Assembly (NCBI RefSeq): GCF_003862475.1
Contig: NZ_RRCO01000004.1
Span: 1-64,000, forward strand
Direction of reading: 5' to 3'
From: Lachnoanaerobaculum gingivalis
GTDB lineage: Bacteria; Bacillota; Clostridia; Lachnospirales; Lachnospiraceae
Length of the DNA stretch: 64,000 bases
Position numbers and translations under genes: made by a program. The stretch's first letter is position 1. Each line of letters starts with the position of its first letter. This document shows, one piece after another, positions 24,419 through 34,363 of this stretch. The notes below the pieces were generated by a model. The model did not search any database and was not told the DNA's origin. It saw only the letters and a list, made by a program, of their open reading frames with translations.

Positions 24419-24490
24419 GCTGCTGTGGCACAGGTGGTAGCGCACCTCATTGGTAGTGAGGAGGTCACGGGTCCGAGTCCCGTCAGCAGC
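24419..24490 (+). tRNA. tRNA-Thr (GGT anticodon)
   Basis: Acceptor arms GCTGCTG/CAGCAGC pair fully. The anticodon stem CCTCA/TGAGG encloses the loop TTGGTAG, giving anticodon GGT. The T-arm ACGGG/CCCGT is intact. The D-stem has one weak pair. CCA is not encoded. A hairpin AACCC/GGGTT plus six Ts at 24499-24527 follows as terminator. Confidence 0.9.
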
Positions 24491-24498
24491 TTGAGCTT

Positions 24499-24527
24499 AA
24501 CCCTTGATTTTACAGGGGTTATTTTTT
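24499..24527 (+). terminator. tRNA-Thr terminator
   Basis: AACCC (24499-24503) pairs with GGGTT near 24516-24520, followed by A and a run of six Ts. Confidence 0.65.
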
Positions 24528-24569
24528 ATGTGTTGTATTTTGAATTGTATATTAACGATTTTTGCTTAC

Positions 24570-24592
24570 AAAAAAGCAGGTTTTTCCTGCTC
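24570..24592 (-). terminator. birA terminator
   Basis: On the minus strand GAGCAGG pairs with CCTGCTT across a loop of five As and is followed by a T-run. It begins within a few bases of the birA stop codon. Confidence 0.75.
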
Positions 24593-24595
24593 ATT

Positions 24596-25579
24596 TTATA
24601 CATAACCGTATAGTCCTCTTACGCTGACCTCACCGCTGATAATTCTTTTTATTTTCCCTTCCGCATTTACAAGCAGTGCACCTGTTTCATCAATTCCAAG
24701 AGCAACTCCTTGGTAAATTCCTTTAGGGTCAAGTATCTTCACGTCTTTGCCGATATTTACCAAATGATTTTCATAGTTTTCCTTCAGTCCGCTCATATCA
24801 CCGGTTTTTAGAAAGATATTCATATTTTTGTAGAAATGATATATAACAGCTGCAATCAATTTTGATCTATCCGCTAAAATACCGGTTTCCAGCAAAAGAG
24901 ATGATGCCATATCTTTTATATCATCAGGGAATTCCTTATTATTAACATTTATACCCATTCCCGAAATAATGTATTTTATACCGTCCATATCTGAGCTCAT
25001 TTCTGTAAGTATACCTGATATTTTCTTTGAATTTATGACTATATCGTTAGGCCATTTGATGGTGGCGTTTATAGGGTAAAGCTCTTCTATAGCATCACAA
25101 AGGGAGACAGCGGTTACAAGAGTGATCATAGAAGTCTTTTCTACAGCCATCTCAGGCTTTATACAAAGGCTCATAAAGATACCGACTCCGGCAGGTGAAC
25201 TCCAACTTCTTCCCATTCTGCCTTTTCCCAAAGTTTGCTTATCGGCTACTACAAGGAAGTCGGAATTTATCTTTTCAGCCATCAGTCTGGCGTAGTTATT
25301 GGTAGAGTCGACTTCATCCAGATATATTATCTGTGGCGCATTGGAGAGTTTATAAGAATTTATATTTTGCTCTATTTCCACTTGATTTAGAATATCGCTT
25401 TTTGCCAAAAGAAGATAGCCTTTGTTATTTACAGACTCTATATTGTAGCCTTCTTTTTTCAGTGTGGAAATAGCCTTCCATACAGCAGTCCTTGAGACAC
25501 CGAGACTTTCCGAAATATCTTGACCGGATACGTGAATGTTATTTGATAATAGGATTTTTAAAACTTCATTCTTTAACAT
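24596..25579 (-). CDS. birA: Biotin-protein ligase / biotin operon repressor BirA
   Basis: A 327-residue bifunctional protein. An N-terminal winged helix (about 1-65, with GQDISESLGVSRTAVWKAISTL) would bind DNA. The ligase domain begins at YLDEVDSTNNYA and holds the biotinyl-adenylate loop GKGRMGRSWSSPAGVG (about 118-133), followed by KWPNDI and GMGINVN. The C-terminal domain is SH3-like. It attaches biotin to carboxylase subunits and may repress biotin genes. None of its targets lies in this window. Confidence 0.94.
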   Translation of the reverse strand: MLKNEVLKILLSNNIHVSGQDISESLGVSRTAVWKAISTLKKEGYNIESVNNKGYLLLAKSDILNQVEIEQNINSYKLSNAPQIIYLDEVDSTNNYARLMAEKINSDFLVVADKQTLGKGRMGRSWSSPAGVGIFMSLCIKPEMAVEKTSMITLVTAVSLCDAIEELYPINATIKWPNDIVINSKKISGILTEMSSDMDGIKYIISGMGINVNNKEFPDDIKDMASSLLLETGILADRSKLIAAVIYHFYKNMNIFLKTGDMSGLKENYENHLVNIGKDVKILDPKGIYQGVALGIDETGALLVNAEGKIKRIISGEVSVRGLYGYV

Positions 25580-25608
25580 ATTTCTCCTTATATGTCACTA
25601 AAAAATAA

Positions 25609-25681
25609 TGTATCAAGTGGGATTCGAACCCACAGTCTTCAGAGTCGGAGTCTGATGCGTTATCCAATACGCTATTGATAC
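25609..25681 (-). tRNA. tRNA-Arg (CCG anticodon)
   Basis: On the minus strand the acceptor GTATCAA/TTGATAC, D-stem GCGT/ACGC, anticodon stem TCAGA/TCTGA with loop CTCCGAC, and T-stem GTGGG/CCCAC all pair. The anticodon is CCG, which reads CGG codons. CCA is not encoded. It stands alone upstream of birA in the same direction. Confidence 0.92.
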
Positions 25682-25800
25682 AAATAAATATTACAAAATT
25701 ATATCATTTTTTATAATAAATTGATAGGTGCTTTTTGCAATAATATTTGATAAAATAATACCGGAATCAAAAGGTTATAAATTATTATAAAGAGGCATTT

Positions 25801-26604
25801 ATGAGAAATAAAAAAATAATAACAGGAATAGGTATGATGGCAGTGATGATGGCGGTTGCTACGGGCTGCAGCAATACAAGTAATGCGGTAAGCACTGAGG
25901 AGACCACTACAGTTGCCGAGTCTACCATGTCTGAAGAGGAAAGAGTATTATCGGATTATAAAACATATGGTATGCAAAAGGATCCGATTCCGGGAATTAT
26001 AGAGCTTGTGAAGGCTTATCAGTACGCAAAAGTAAATGCGGATGCCAGAAGAATGTACAATGTTTTTGGAAGAAGTGATGAGGACGGACTTGCAGATTTG
26101 CAGGCAAAACTGACAGATGAGGCAAAGGTATACGAGTCATTTGATGACACTGTTACCTATGTGACAAAGGGATATGAGGATAATTCATATGTGGTATTTA
26201 TCAGTTCAAATGTAAAGTTCCATGATATTGATACAAAAGCACCTATGCTTACATGGGCATATGTAAAAGAAGAACCTAAGGATGCTTTTTATATGGTAGA
26301 GACTGACAAGCTGACTGATGAAGAGAGGCAGTATGTAGAGGATGTTTCCAAGTCTGAGGATATTATTGCGCTTGATGCACAGATGAGAAAAGACCTTGCA
26401 ACTGCTGTAACAAGTGATATACAGCTTGGAACACTGTACTCTATTTGGGTGCAAAATGCGTCTACAAATGAGAGCGGTGCTGCAGTGGAAACTTCAGAGC
26501 AACCTACAGAAACAACTGTAGAAGAAAGTACTGTGGAAAGCATTACAGAAACAAGTAAAGAGGAAGCTAATGTATCCATATCGGAGACAAAGAGCGGAAA
26601 CTGA
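25801..26604 (+). CDS. Lipoprotein of unknown function
   Basis: A 267-residue secreted lipoprotein. The signal peptide (residues 1-22) ends in the lipobox VATGC (Cys about 23). A Thr/Ser/Glu-rich linker follows, then a folded region (about 50-215), and a second Thr/Glu-rich tail at the C-terminus. The folded part has an NTF2-like or nuclear-transport-like feel ([16 protein letters not shown]), but I cannot assign it. queA starts 1 nt after the stop, so the two are probably cotranscribed. Confidence 0.75.
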   Translation: MRNKKIITGIGMMAVMMAVATGCSNTSNAVSTEETTTVAESTMSEEERVLSDYKTYGMQKDPIPGIIELVKAYQYAKVNADARRMYNVFGRSDEDGLADLQAKLTDEAKVYESFDDTVTYVTKGYEDNSYVVFISSNVKFHDIDTKAPMLTWAYVKEEPKDAFYMVETDKLTDEERQYVEDVSKSEDIIALDAQMRKDLATAVTSDIQLGTLYSIWVQNASTNESGAAVETSEQPTETTVEESTVESITETSKEEANVSISETKSGN

Positions 26605-26605
26605 T

Positions 26606-27631
26606 ATGGATGTAAAAGATTTTTGGTATGATTTACCACAAGAACTTATAGCACAGGATCCTCTTGAAGACAGAGCTTCTTCAAGACTTTTGGTACTTGA
26701 TAAAGTGAGTGGGGATATCAGTCATAAGCATTTTTTTGATATTATAGATTATCTAAATGAGGGTGATTGCCTGGTACTTAATGAAACAAAGGTAATACCT
26801 GCAAGACTTATGGGTGTGAAAAAGGATACCGGAGCGGCGATAGAAATACTTCTTTTAAAGAGAACATCAAAGACTGCTTGGGAATGTCTTGTAAAGCCGG
26901 GAAAAAAATGTAAGGTTGGAGCAAAGATTGATTTTGGTGACGGATTACTTTTGGGAACAATAGTTGATATAGTGGAGGAAGGTAACAGAATAATCGAGTT
27001 TGAGTTTGAAGGGATTTTTGAAGAAATCTTAGATAAGCTTGGAACAATGCCGCTTCCACCATATATTACACATGTGCTGAAGGATAAAAACAGATATCAG
27101 ACAGTATATGCAAAGAATGAGGGTTCTGCGGCGGCACCTACAGCAGGTTTGCATTTTACAAAGGAGCTGCTTGAGAAAATAGAAAAAAAGGGCATCAGAC
27201 TTGCAAAGGTTACACTGCATGTAGGACTTGGTACTTTCAGGCCGGTAAAGGTAACGGATGTGAATGAGCATCATATGCATTCCGAGTTTTTTCAAATCTC
27301 AAAAGAGGCTGCTGACATTATTAACAGTACAAGAAAAAACGGTAAAAGAGTAATTTGTGTGGGAACTACAAGCACCAGAACCATAGAAAGTGCGGCGGAT
27401 GAAAACGGTCATCTGGAAGAAAAGTCGGGGTGGACAGATATTTTCATATATCCGGGATATAAGTTTAAGGTTTTGGATGCTCTTATTACAAACTTTCATT
27501 TACCGGAGTCAACTTTGGTAATGCTTGTGAGTGCATTGGCGGGAAGAGAGAATATATTGCATGCTTATGAGGAGGCTGTAAAAGAGAAATACAGATTTTT
27601 CAGTTTTGGGGATGCGATGTTTATAAATTAA
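26606..27631 (+). CDS. queA: QueA, S-adenosylmethionine:tRNA ribosyltransferase-isomerase
   Basis: About 341 residues. QueA transfers the ribose of S-adenosylmethionine to preQ1 in tRNA to make epoxyqueuosine. Family motifs are [15 protein letters not shown] near the start, [26 protein letters not shown] and the late [18 protein letters not shown] choose the ATG at 26606, which gives the conserved [11 protein letters not shown] start. An in-frame ATG at 26570 lies inside the lipoprotein gene and adds residues not seen in the family. Confidence 0.95.
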   Translation: MDVKDFWYDLPQELIAQDPLEDRASSRLLVLDKVSGDISHKHFFDIIDYLNEGDCLVLNETKVIPARLMGVKKDTGAAIEILLLKRTSKTAWECLVKPGKKCKVGAKIDFGDGLLLGTIVDIVEEGNRIIEFEFEGIFEEILDKLGTMPLPPYITHVLKDKNRYQTVYAKNEGSAAAPTAGLHFTKELLEKIEKKGIRLAKVTLHVGLGTFRPVKVTDVNEHHMHSEFFQISKEAADIINSTRKNGKRVICVGTTSTRTIESAADENGHLEEKSGWTDIFIYPGYKFKVLDALITNFHLPESTLVMLVSALAGRENILHAYEEAVKEKYRFFSFGDAMFIN

Positions 27632-27654
27632 ATTTATTTTTAGAAAGGGTTTTT

Positions 27655-28248
27655 ATGAAGATGAGAAAAAGCATTGTGGCATTACTTGTTCTGTCAATGA
27701 TTATCGGATTGATGAGCTTCAGTGTATATGCCGCAACGGTAAGAAAGGTAACTACAAGTAATTACACACCTCAGCAGAGTGAGCCTGCCACAAGAATCTA
27801 TGTAAGCAAGACAAGCAAGGAGCTTACGCTTATAGCCGATAATAAGGTAATAGGCAAATGGCCATGCAGCCTTGGAGAGTTTTCAGCAAACGGAACAAAG
27901 CAAAAGCAGGGTGACAGAACAACTCCAAACGGTGATTATTATATCTGCGTAAGAAATGATAAGAGTGCATATCATTTATCTCTTGGACTTTCTTACCCTG
28001 ATAAGGCTGCAGCCGACAGAGGATTTGAACAGGGAATTATTACACAGGAAGAAAAGGATGCTATATACACAGCTATTGATAAGAAGGTATGTCCTCCATG
28101 GAATACAGCACTTGGCGGTGCAATAATGATTCACGGAAATTATCAAAAGGGTGTACCTACAGCAGGTTGTGTGGCTGTAAGCAATGATGTAATGGATATT
28201 ATCTGGCCGTATGGACAGCTTGGAATCAAGGTTTCGGTAGGACCATAA
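27655..28248 (+). CDS. Secreted L,D-transpeptidase (YkuD domain)
   Basis: A 197-residue exported enzyme. The signal peptide (1-26) ends at VYA-A. The YkuD domain (about 45-195) starts at TRIYVSKTSKELTLI and carries the catalytic MIHGNYQ (His about 162) and TAGCVAVS (nucleophilic Cys about 174). L,D-transpeptidases form 3-3 crosslinks in peptidoglycan or attach proteins to it. There is no LysM or other wall-binding domain, so it may rely on diffusion. Confidence 0.88.
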   Translation: MKMRKSIVALLVLSMIIGLMSFSVYAATVRKVTTSNYTPQQSEPATRIYVSKTSKELTLIADNKVIGKWPCSLGEFSANGTKQKQGDRTTPNGDYYICVRNDKSAYHLSLGLSYPDKAAADRGFEQGIITQEEKDAIYTAIDKKVCPPWNTALGGAIMIHGNYQKGVPTAGCVAVSNDVMDIIWPYGQLGIKVSVGP

Positions 28249-28256
28249 AGATATAG

Positions 28257-28293
28257 GGCATGTTATAGGCTTTGTCTATAATATGCCTTTTTT
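28257..28293 (+). terminator. Terminator after the L,D-transpeptidase gene
   Basis: GGCATGTTATAG (28257-28268) pairs with CTATAATATGCC (28276-28287) and is followed by six Ts. Confidence 0.85.
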
Positions 28294-28354
28294 AAATAGA
28301 GAGCAGTATATTATTACTGTTTATATTACAAACTTTTGGTAAAGGAAGTATAGG

Positions 28355-28834
28355 ATGAATATTAGAAAAGCAATTCCTTCTGATTATAACAGGATAATGG
28401 AGATATATGCTATTGCAAGGGAATATATGAAAAATAGCGGCAATCCAAATCAGTGGAAGGACAGTTATCCCGAAAAAAATATCGTAAATAAGGATATAGA
28501 AGAAAAAATAGGCTATGTATTGGAAGATAATGGTCATATTTTTGCCTGTTTTGTATTTATAAAGGGCTATGAAAAGAGCCAAGAACTTAAATTTCCTTCT
28601 GATAAGGAGTATGGGATAATACATAGAGTGGCAAGTGATGGAAGTAAAAGAAATATTGTAAGCCGTATAGTAGATTTTGCAAAAAAGGAAATGTCTATTT
28701 TAAGAATAGAAACCCATGAGGATAATAAAACTATGCAAAAAGCTGTGGAAAAACTTGGGTTTAAAAGACTTGGAATAATACAGCTTGATGATAAAAGTTT
28801 TAGGATTTTATATGAATTAAAGGAGGATGTATGA
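28355..28834 (+). CDS. GNAT-family acetyltransferase (first of a pair)
   Basis: A 159-residue acetyltransferase. The start MNIRKAIPSDYNRIMEIY is typical of GNAT proteins. The acetyl-CoA loop is weak here (RVASDGSKRNIVSRIVDFAKK), and the C-terminal strand has IETHEDNKTMQKAVEKLGFKRLG, the pattern seen in ribosomal-protein-type and general N-acetyltransferases. Its end overlaps the next GNAT gene by 4 nt. The substrate is unknown. Confidence 0.8.
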   Translation: MNIRKAIPSDYNRIMEIYAIAREYMKNSGNPNQWKDSYPEKNIVNKDIEEKIGYVLEDNGHIFACFVFIKGYEKSQELKFPSDKEYGIIHRVASDGSKRNIVSRIVDFAKKEMSILRIETHEDNKTMQKAVEKLGFKRLGIIQLDDKSFRILYELKEDV

Positions 28835-29310
28835 TCAGACATGTAAAAGCGGAGGATTTGGACAGACTGGCACAGATAGAGGCGGATTCTTATCCTAAAG
28901 CGGAGGCGGCAAGTAGGGAAAGCATAAGAAAGAGGATGGAAAGTTTTCCGGAGTGCTTTTGGATTTTGGAAGAAGACGGTGTAATAAAGAGCTTTATAAA
29001 CGGTATGGCTACCGATGAAGAGGACCTGACAGATATTATGTATGATGATGCCTCTATGCATAAAAAAGATGGAGAGTGGCAGATGATATTTTCCGTAGTT
29101 ACAGAAAAACCTTACAGAGGCCAAGGACTTGCGGGCTCAGTGATGAATAAGGTGATAGAGGATTGCAGGGAGAGGGGAAGAAAAGGAATAGTACTTACCT
29201 GTAAAGACGGACTCAGACTTTTCTATTCAGAATTCGGTTATAAGGATGAGGGAATATCACAGTCAAATCATGGCGATACTATCTGGTATAAGATGAGGCT
29301 GACATTCTAG
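28831..29310 (+). CDS. GNAT-family acetyltransferase (second of a pair)
   Basis: A 159-residue acetyltransferase with a well preserved acetyl-CoA site, VVTEKPYRGQGLAGSVMNKVIED (about 90-112). The closing motif is TCKDGLRLFYSEFGYKDEG. The overall shape resembles arylalkylamine-type N-acetyltransferases. It overlaps the gene before it, so the two are translated together, but they do not look like recent duplicates. Confidence 0.82.
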   Translation: MIRHVKAEDLDRLAQIEADSYPKAEAASRESIRKRMESFPECFWILEEDGVIKSFINGMATDEEDLTDIMYDDASMHKKDGEWQMIFSVVTEKPYRGQGLAGSVMNKVIEDCRERGRKGIVLTCKDGLRLFYSEFGYKDEGISQSNHGDTIWYKMRLTF

Positions 29311-29325
29311 GTGGAATATGTAAGA

Positions 29326-29360
29326 GCCGATGAGATCAAAACGATTTCATCGGCCCTTGT
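29326..29360. terminator. Bidirectional terminator between convergent genes
   Basis: GCCGATGA (29326-29333) pairs with TCATCGGC (29347-29354). A T-rich stretch follows on the plus strand, and an A/T tract lies on the other side. It separates the GNAT pair from the LysR gene. Confidence 0.7.
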
Positions 29361-29361
29361 T

Positions 29362-30264
29362 TTATTTGTACATACCTTCATCTATCAAGTTTTGCACATA
29401 GTCAAGGAAAAGCTTGATGGTCGGATAGGACTTTTTTATATTCATATAGTGTAATGAGAAATGTCTCATATTTGCGTTATCAAGCGGATAGGTTATCACC
29501 TTATCGCTGTCCAATAAATTCTGAGTGGAAAATCTTGAACAGATACTTATGCCGAGACCGTGAACTATCATCTGCTGTATGGATTCAAGGTCGTTTGTCT
29601 GTGCAATAACATTCAGATCGCTTTTCTTTATGCCAAGCCCTTCCAGAAGTTTGCTGGCTACAAACTGTGTGCCTGAGCCGTTGGATCTTAAGATCATAGG
29701 ATACTTTAAGATATCCGATATTTTGGCATGGCTGTCTCTTAATTTTTTGTATTCCTCGGTTGCAGGTGTGACAAGCATAAGATGATCCGGACATACCTTA
29801 AGGCTCTCACAAAGCGGTGAATTTATATCCTTTCCTGTAAAGGCTATATCAATACTGTCACTAAGTAAAAGCTCGGCTATTTCATCACTGCTTCCCTGCC
29901 AGATACTGAAATGCATCTCAGGATATTTCTCCTTAAATCTTGCAATAATTTCCGGCAAAAGATAGCCTGAAGGTATGGATGACGCCCCCATATGTAACAT
30001 ACTTTTTGATGACTGTTGCAATGAGAGTACAGCCTGATCCTTAGTCTCCACTATTTTTCTTGCATAGGAGAGAAATGTCTCGCCCTCAGGTGTGAGAGTA
30101 ATGGACTTTGTGGTTCTTAAAAGCAGCTTTCTTCCCAAATCATCCTCTAAGTTTTGAACATGTGAGCTTATAGTTGACTGTGACAGATATAAATATTTTG
30201 CAGCTTGTGAAAAACTCTTTAATTCGGCTGTGGCCACGAAAGCCTCCAGTTGTCTAAATTCCAT
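29362..30264 (-). CDS. LysR-family transcriptional regulator
   Basis: A 300-residue regulator. The N-terminal helix-turn-helix MEFRQLEAFVATAELKSFSQAAKYLYLSQSTISSHVQNLE is a textbook LysR start. The effector domain (about 90-295) is of the periplasmic-binding type. It stands alone, so its targets are not obvious. The only nearby promoter region, upstream on the other side, leads to tRNA-Lys. AAAGGAG lies just before the ATG. Confidence 0.88.
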   Translation of the reverse strand: MEFRQLEAFVATAELKSFSQAAKYLYLSQSTISSHVQNLEDDLGRKLLLRTTKSITLTPEGETFLSYARKIVETKDQAVLSLQQSSKSMLHMGASSIPSGYLLPEIIARFKEKYPEMHFSIWQGSSDEIAELLLSDSIDIAFTGKDINSPLCESLKVCPDHLMLVTPATEEYKKLRDSHAKISDILKYPMILRSNGSGTQFVASKLLEGLGIKKSDLNVIAQTNDLESIQQMIVHGLGISICSRFSTQNLLDSDKVITYPLDNANMRHFSLHYMNIKKSYPTIKLFLDYVQNLIDEGMYK

Positions 30265-30437
30265 AAATTATCTCCTTTAATGCTATATTAACGATGTGGT
30301 GATATATGTTGTAAGGACTACATTTTAATATAATTATAGGTTTATTTATAGACAAAGTCAATAAATGGTTGCGCAAGATTGGTTAACGGTATAAAAAGAA
30401 AAAATAAAAATAATTTCAAAGTTTTTTAAAAAACATG

Positions 30438-30466
30438 TTGACAACAACTTTTATATATTGTATTAT
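30438..30466 (+). promoter_or_regulatory. Promoter of tRNA-Lys
   Basis: A perfect TTGACA (30438-30443) and TATTAT (30461-30466) are spaced by 17 bp. Confidence 0.75.
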
Positions 30467-30507
30467 ATCAAAGTGTTCAAAAAACAGGAACACAAAAAAA
30501 TAAAAAA

Positions 30508-30580
30508 GCGCCTTTAGCTCAGTTGGTAGAGCAGTAGACTCTTAATCTATTTGTCCAGGGTTCGAGTCCCTGAAGGCGCA
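30508..30580 (+). tRNA. tRNA-Lys (CTT anticodon)
   Basis: Acceptor arms GCGCCTT/AAGGCGC pair fully. The D-arm GCTC/GAGC and T-arm CAGGG/CCCTG are intact. The anticodon loop CTCTTAA gives CTT. CCA is not encoded. Confidence 0.93.
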
Positions 30581-30610
30581 TGAAGGTCCTACTTGATAGA
30601 CAGTGAGCTA

Positions 30611-30638
30611 TTGGGAAGGGCTTTTTTTATTGTATAAT
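30611..30638 (+). promoter_or_regulatory. Possible phosphofructokinase promoter
   Basis: TTGGGA (30611-30616) and a perfect TATAAT (30633-30638) are spaced by 16 bp. The T-run between them could also belong to a weak terminator of the tRNA. Confidence 0.45.
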
Positions 30639-30721
30639 GAATAAAATTAGGTTATAATTAAAGACAATGCTTAAATGCAAAAGCAGTGAATTTGTTTCGA
30701 CTTTGTGCAAAGGAGTTATAT

Positions 30722-31804
30722 ATGCTGAGAGTTGGTATGCTAACAAGTGGAGGAGATTGTCAGGCCTTAAACGCAACAATGCGCGGTGTGGCAAAGAGTC
30801 TTTACAAATCTGATAAAGATGTGGAAATAATAGGTTTTCTTGAAGGCTACAAGGGGCTTATGTATGAGGAATACAGAGTAATGAAACCTTCGGATTTTTC
30901 GGGTATATTGACAACGGGCGGAACTATGCTGGGAACCAGTCGTCAGCCTTTTAAACTTATGAGAGAGCCTGATGCAAACGGCATGGATAAGGTAGAGGCT
31001 ATGAAGTCTACATATAAGAAGCTGAAGCTCGATTGCCTTGTTGTGCTTGGTGGAAACGGTTCACAAAAGACTGCCAATCTTTTAAGTGAAGAGGGTTTGA
31101 ATGTTATCGGACTTCCAAAGACTATAGACAATGATCTTTATGGTACGGATATGACATTCGGCTTTCAAAGTGCAATGGAAATAGCTACAAATGCTATTGA
31201 TTGCATTCATACTACAGCGGCCTCTCACAGCAGAGTCTTTATAGTTGAGGTAATGGGACATAAGGTTGGATGGCTTACACTGTATGCAGGCCTTGCAGGC
31301 GGTGCGGACATCATTTTGATACCTGAGATACCTTATGATATCAAAAAAGTAGCCGAGGCTATAAAGATAAGAGAAAAGGAAGGCAAGAAGTTTACTATAC
31401 TGGCTGTAGCGGAAGGGGCAATATCAAAGGAAGATGCGGCTCTTTCAAAAAAAGAATTAAAAAAGAAGAAGCTGAAAGATGCAGGCAGATATCCTTCTAT
31501 AAGTTATGAAATAGGGGATATGCTAAGTGCGGAGACAAATGTGGATGTGAGAGTTACAGTTCCGGGACATACTCAAAGAGGTGGAGACCCGAATCCTTAT
31601 GACAGAGCACTTTCTACAAGGCTTGGTGCGCATGGAGCGGAACTTATACTTGGAAAAAAATTCGGACGTCTGGTGGTATTAAAGGGCACAGAGGTTACAG
31701 ATATTGCTTTAAATGAGTCTGCCGGCAAGTTAAAATATGTGGATCCGGAGTCTTCGCTTGTAAGAGAGGCAAGACTTGTGGGAATAAGCTTTGGCGACAA
31801 ATAG
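30722..31804 (+). CDS. 6-phosphofructokinase (PfkA family)
   Basis: A 360-residue enzyme of glycolysis that phosphorylates fructose 6-phosphate. Motifs are LTSGGDCQALNATMRG at the nucleotide end, GGNGSQKT (about 105), the catalytic PKTIDNDLYGTD (about 130) and GHTQRGG (about 280). The G in GGNGS fits ATP use, while the Lys in PKTIDND is usual in pyrophosphate-dependent and group III enzymes. The GGDGS Asp, which helps bind magnesium, is Asn. The phosphate donor is therefore uncertain. I choose the ATG at 30722, eight bases after AAAGGAG. Confidence 0.88.
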   Translation: MLRVGMLTSGGDCQALNATMRGVAKSLYKSDKDVEIIGFLEGYKGLMYEEYRVMKPSDFSGILTTGGTMLGTSRQPFKLMREPDANGMDKVEAMKSTYKKLKLDCLVVLGGNGSQKTANLLSEEGLNVIGLPKTIDNDLYGTDMTFGFQSAMEIATNAIDCIHTTAASHSRVFIVEVMGHKVGWLTLYAGLAGGADIILIPEIPYDIKKVAEAIKIREKEGKKFTILAVAEGAISKEDAALSKKELKKKKLKDAGRYPSISYEIGDMLSAETNVDVRVTVPGHTQRGGDPNPYDRALSTRLGAHGAELILGKKFGRLVVLKGTEVTDIALNESAGKLKYVDPESSLVREARLVGISFGDK

Positions 31805-31815
31805 AAAGGAAGCAG

Positions 31816-33375
31816 ATGGCTTATACAGCATTATATAGGAAGTTTCGACCTTCAAATTTTGATGAGGTAGTAGGTCAGGAAGCTATAACAAGAACTTTAA
31901 AAAATCAGTTAAAGACCGGAAGAATATCACATGCATATCTTTTTTGCGGAACAAGAGGTACCGGAAAGACAAGTATAGCTAAGATAATGGCAAGGGCACT
32001 CAATTGTGAAAATCCTACAGATGCGGGACCGTGTAATGAATGCCCTACCTGTAAATCAATACTCAGTGAGGCTTCCATAAATGTAGTGGAAATAGATGCG
32101 GCTTCCAATAACGGCGTGGACAATATAAGGGATATAAAGGAACAGGTACAATACCCGCCAACTTTCGGAAAGTACAAAGTGTTTATTATAGATGAGGTGC
32201 ATATGCTTTCCACAGGAGCGTTCAATGCACTTTTAAAAACTCTTGAAGAACCGCCGCAATATGTTATATTTATTCTGGCAACCACAGAGGTACATAAGCT
32301 GCCGGTTACAGTGCTGTCAAGATGTCAAAGATATGATTTTAAAAGAATAGGTATCGATACCATATCTGAGAGACTTAAGAGTCTTTGTAAGAGTGAAGGT
32401 GTTGATATAGAAGATAGGGCGCTTGAGTATATTGCAAAATCTGCGGACGGAGCTATGAGAGATGCACTAAGTCTTTTGGATGAATGTATTTCTTTTTTAC
32501 AAAATGAAAAGATAAGCTATGAAGCGGTACTTGATATACTTGGTGCTTCAGATATAAGTGTATTTAATGAGCTTTTGGACGGAGTACTTGAGGGCAATAC
32601 TATAGAAGTGTTGAATCTTTTGAATAATTCCATAATAGACGGAAAAGAGATAGGGCAGTTTGTGACGGATTTTCTATGGTATCTGAGAAATATTCTGATA
32701 CTTAAGTCCACACAAAATGACAGTTCGCTGGTTGACATGTCGGAACAGAACTTACAAAATTTAAAAGAAAAAGCAAATATTGTTTCCAAAGAAACACTTA
32801 TGCGGTATATTAGAAATTTGTCGGAACTGTCAAATAAATTAAAGACTGCTACACAAAAAAGAGTTGTGGCGGAGCTTGAATTTATAAGACTTATGACTCC
32901 TGAGATGGAGGATAATCTGGACAGTGTGCTTGACAGACTCGCAAGACTTGAATCGGGAGTAAGGCCTGTTAATTCGGTACAAAGGAATCCGGAAGAAAAG
33001 GCGGATATTCCGATAGAGGATGAAGTCATAGAGCTTCCGAAGGCGACATATGATGATTTCATGGCAATAAAAAAAGAATGGAACAGCATAGTGGAACATC
33101 TTGGCGGCAAGGCAGGAAGTGTATACAAGGAAGCTGAGATAGAGCCGGTAAAAGAAGGCGGCATCGATGTTATTTTCTTTAACAAGATGTTTTACGATAT
33201 GGGAAATAAGGAGACGACAATCTTAGATTTGCGTACATTTTTAAGTGAAAAATACGGAAAAGATATTGCAATCCGGATTTCTTTAAGAGAAAATAAGGTT
33301 GTAAGAAACACAAGATATGTTTCGATAGACGAGATAAAATCTGTTATAAACACAGACATTATTATAGAACAGTAA
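31816..33375 (+). CDS. dnaX: DNA polymerase III subunit gamma/tau
   Basis: A 519-residue clamp-loader ATPase. Walker A is GTRGTGKTS (about 45-53), the zinc knuckle is [16 protein letters not shown], Walker B is IIDEVHML and sensor 1 lies in [21 protein letters not shown]. The last 170 residues form the tau-type region that would contact the polymerase and helicase. There is no obvious slippery A-run to make a shorter gamma form. It is followed closely by ybaB and recR, a very common order. Confidence 0.95.
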   Translation: MAYTALYRKFRPSNFDEVVGQEAITRTLKNQLKTGRISHAYLFCGTRGTGKTSIAKIMARALNCENPTDAGPCNECPTCKSILSEASINVVEIDAASNNGVDNIRDIKEQVQYPPTFGKYKVFIIDEVHMLSTGAFNALLKTLEEPPQYVIFILATTEVHKLPVTVLSRCQRYDFKRIGIDTISERLKSLCKSEGVDIEDRALEYIAKSADGAMRDALSLLDECISFLQNEKISYEAVLDILGASDISVFNELLDGVLEGNTIEVLNLLNNSIIDGKEIGQFVTDFLWYLRNILILKSTQNDSSLVDMSEQNLQNLKEKANIVSKETLMRYIRNLSELSNKLKTATQKRVVAELEFIRLMTPEMEDNLDSVLDRLARLESGVRPVNSVQRNPEEKADIPIEDEVIELPKATYDDFMAIKKEWNSIVEHLGGKAGSVYKEAEIEPVKEGGIDVIFFNKMFYDMGNKETTILDLRTFLSEKYGKDIAIRISLRENKVVRNTRYVSIDEIKSVINTDIIIEQ

Positions 33376-33385
33376 GGAGATATTT

Positions 33386-33730
33386 ATGGCAAAGCGTGGC
33401 GGTTTCGGTGGAGGCATGATGCCCGGTAATATAAATCAGTTGATGAAGCAGGCTCAGAAGATGCAAAAGCAGATGGAAGAGCAAAGTGCAGCTTTTGAGG
33501 GTAAGGAGTTTAGTGCAAGCGCAGGAGGCGGTGCGGTTAGCATTACCGTTTCAGGTAAAAAGGAAGTCACAAAGGTATCCATAGATAAAGAAGTGGTAGA
33601 TCCTGACGATGTGGAAATGTTAGAAGATTTGATAATGGCGGCTACAAATGAGGCTCTCAGAAAGATGGAAGAAGAGCATTCCGCACTGATGGGCGGCATT
33701 GCAGGTGGAGCAGGAAAGTTGCCATTCTAA
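33386..33730 (+). CDS. YbaB/EbfC-family nucleoid-associated protein
   Basis: A 114-residue DNA-binding protein. A Gly/Met-rich start ([15 protein letters not shown]) is followed by the helix [16 protein letters not shown] and the YbaB beta core with [22 protein letters not shown]. It binds DNA as a dimer. Its stop codon overlaps the start of recR by one base. Confidence 0.93.
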   Translation: MAKRGGFGGGMMPGNINQLMKQAQKMQKQMEEQSAAFEGKEFSASAGGGAVSITVSGKKEVTKVSIDKEVVDPDDVEMLEDLIMAATNEALRKMEEEHSALMGGIAGGAGKLPF

Positions 33731-34326
33731 TGGATTATTACAGCAGTCATATCAGCAAGCTTATAGAGGAACTTTCAAAGCTGCCGGGGGTGGGAGCAAA
33801 GTCCGCACAAAGGCTTGCTTTTCACATAATTGGAATGTCAAGTGAACAGGTAGAGTCATTGTCAAAGGCAATAAAAGATGCCAAGGGCAATGTGAATTAT
33901 TGCAAAGAATGCTATACCTTGACAGACGGAGAAGTCTGTCCTATATGTGCCAGTGAGAAAAGAGATCATAAGACCATAATGGTAGTGGAAAACACAAGGG
34001 ATTTGGCGGCATATGAAAAGACCGGAAAGTATAATGGAGTATATCATGTTTTGCATGGTGCAATTTCGCCAATGCTTGGAATAGGTCCGGCGGATATTAA
34101 GCTGAAGGAACTGATAAAAAGACTTGAGGGTGATGTAAATGAAGTTATAATTGCCACAAACTCCACACTTGAGGGTGAGACTACGGCAATGTATATAGCA
34201 AAACTTGTAAAACCTACAGGTATAGAGGTGAGCAGGATAGCAAGCGGAGTTCCTGTAGGCGGGGATTTGGAATATATTGACGAAGTGACTCTTTTGAGGG
34301 CACTTGAGGGAAGAAGAGCACTCTAG
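33730..34326 (+). CDS. recR: Recombination mediator RecR
   Basis: A 198-residue protein that works with RecO and RecF to load RecA. It shows the helix-hairpin-helix start [18 protein letters not shown], the four-Cys zinc motif around CKEC and CPIC, and a TOPRIM domain with [14 protein letters not shown] and the later [13 protein letters not shown]. Length and order match the family. Confidence 0.95.
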   Translation: MDYYSSHISKLIEELSKLPGVGAKSAQRLAFHIIGMSSEQVESLSKAIKDAKGNVNYCKECYTLTDGEVCPICASEKRDHKTIMVVENTRDLAAYEKTGKYNGVYHVLHGAISPMLGIGPADIKLKELIKRLEGDVNEVIIATNSTLEGETTAMYIAKLVKPTGIEVSRIASGVPVGGDLEYIDEVTLLRALEGRRAL

Positions 34327-34363
34327 GGTGCAAAAGTAAAAAATCTTGAGGTTTGGTGCAAGT

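Noticed and set aside
32517-33185. 222-codon minus-strand frame
   Set aside because: Antisense to dnaX with low-complexity Ser/Leu composition.
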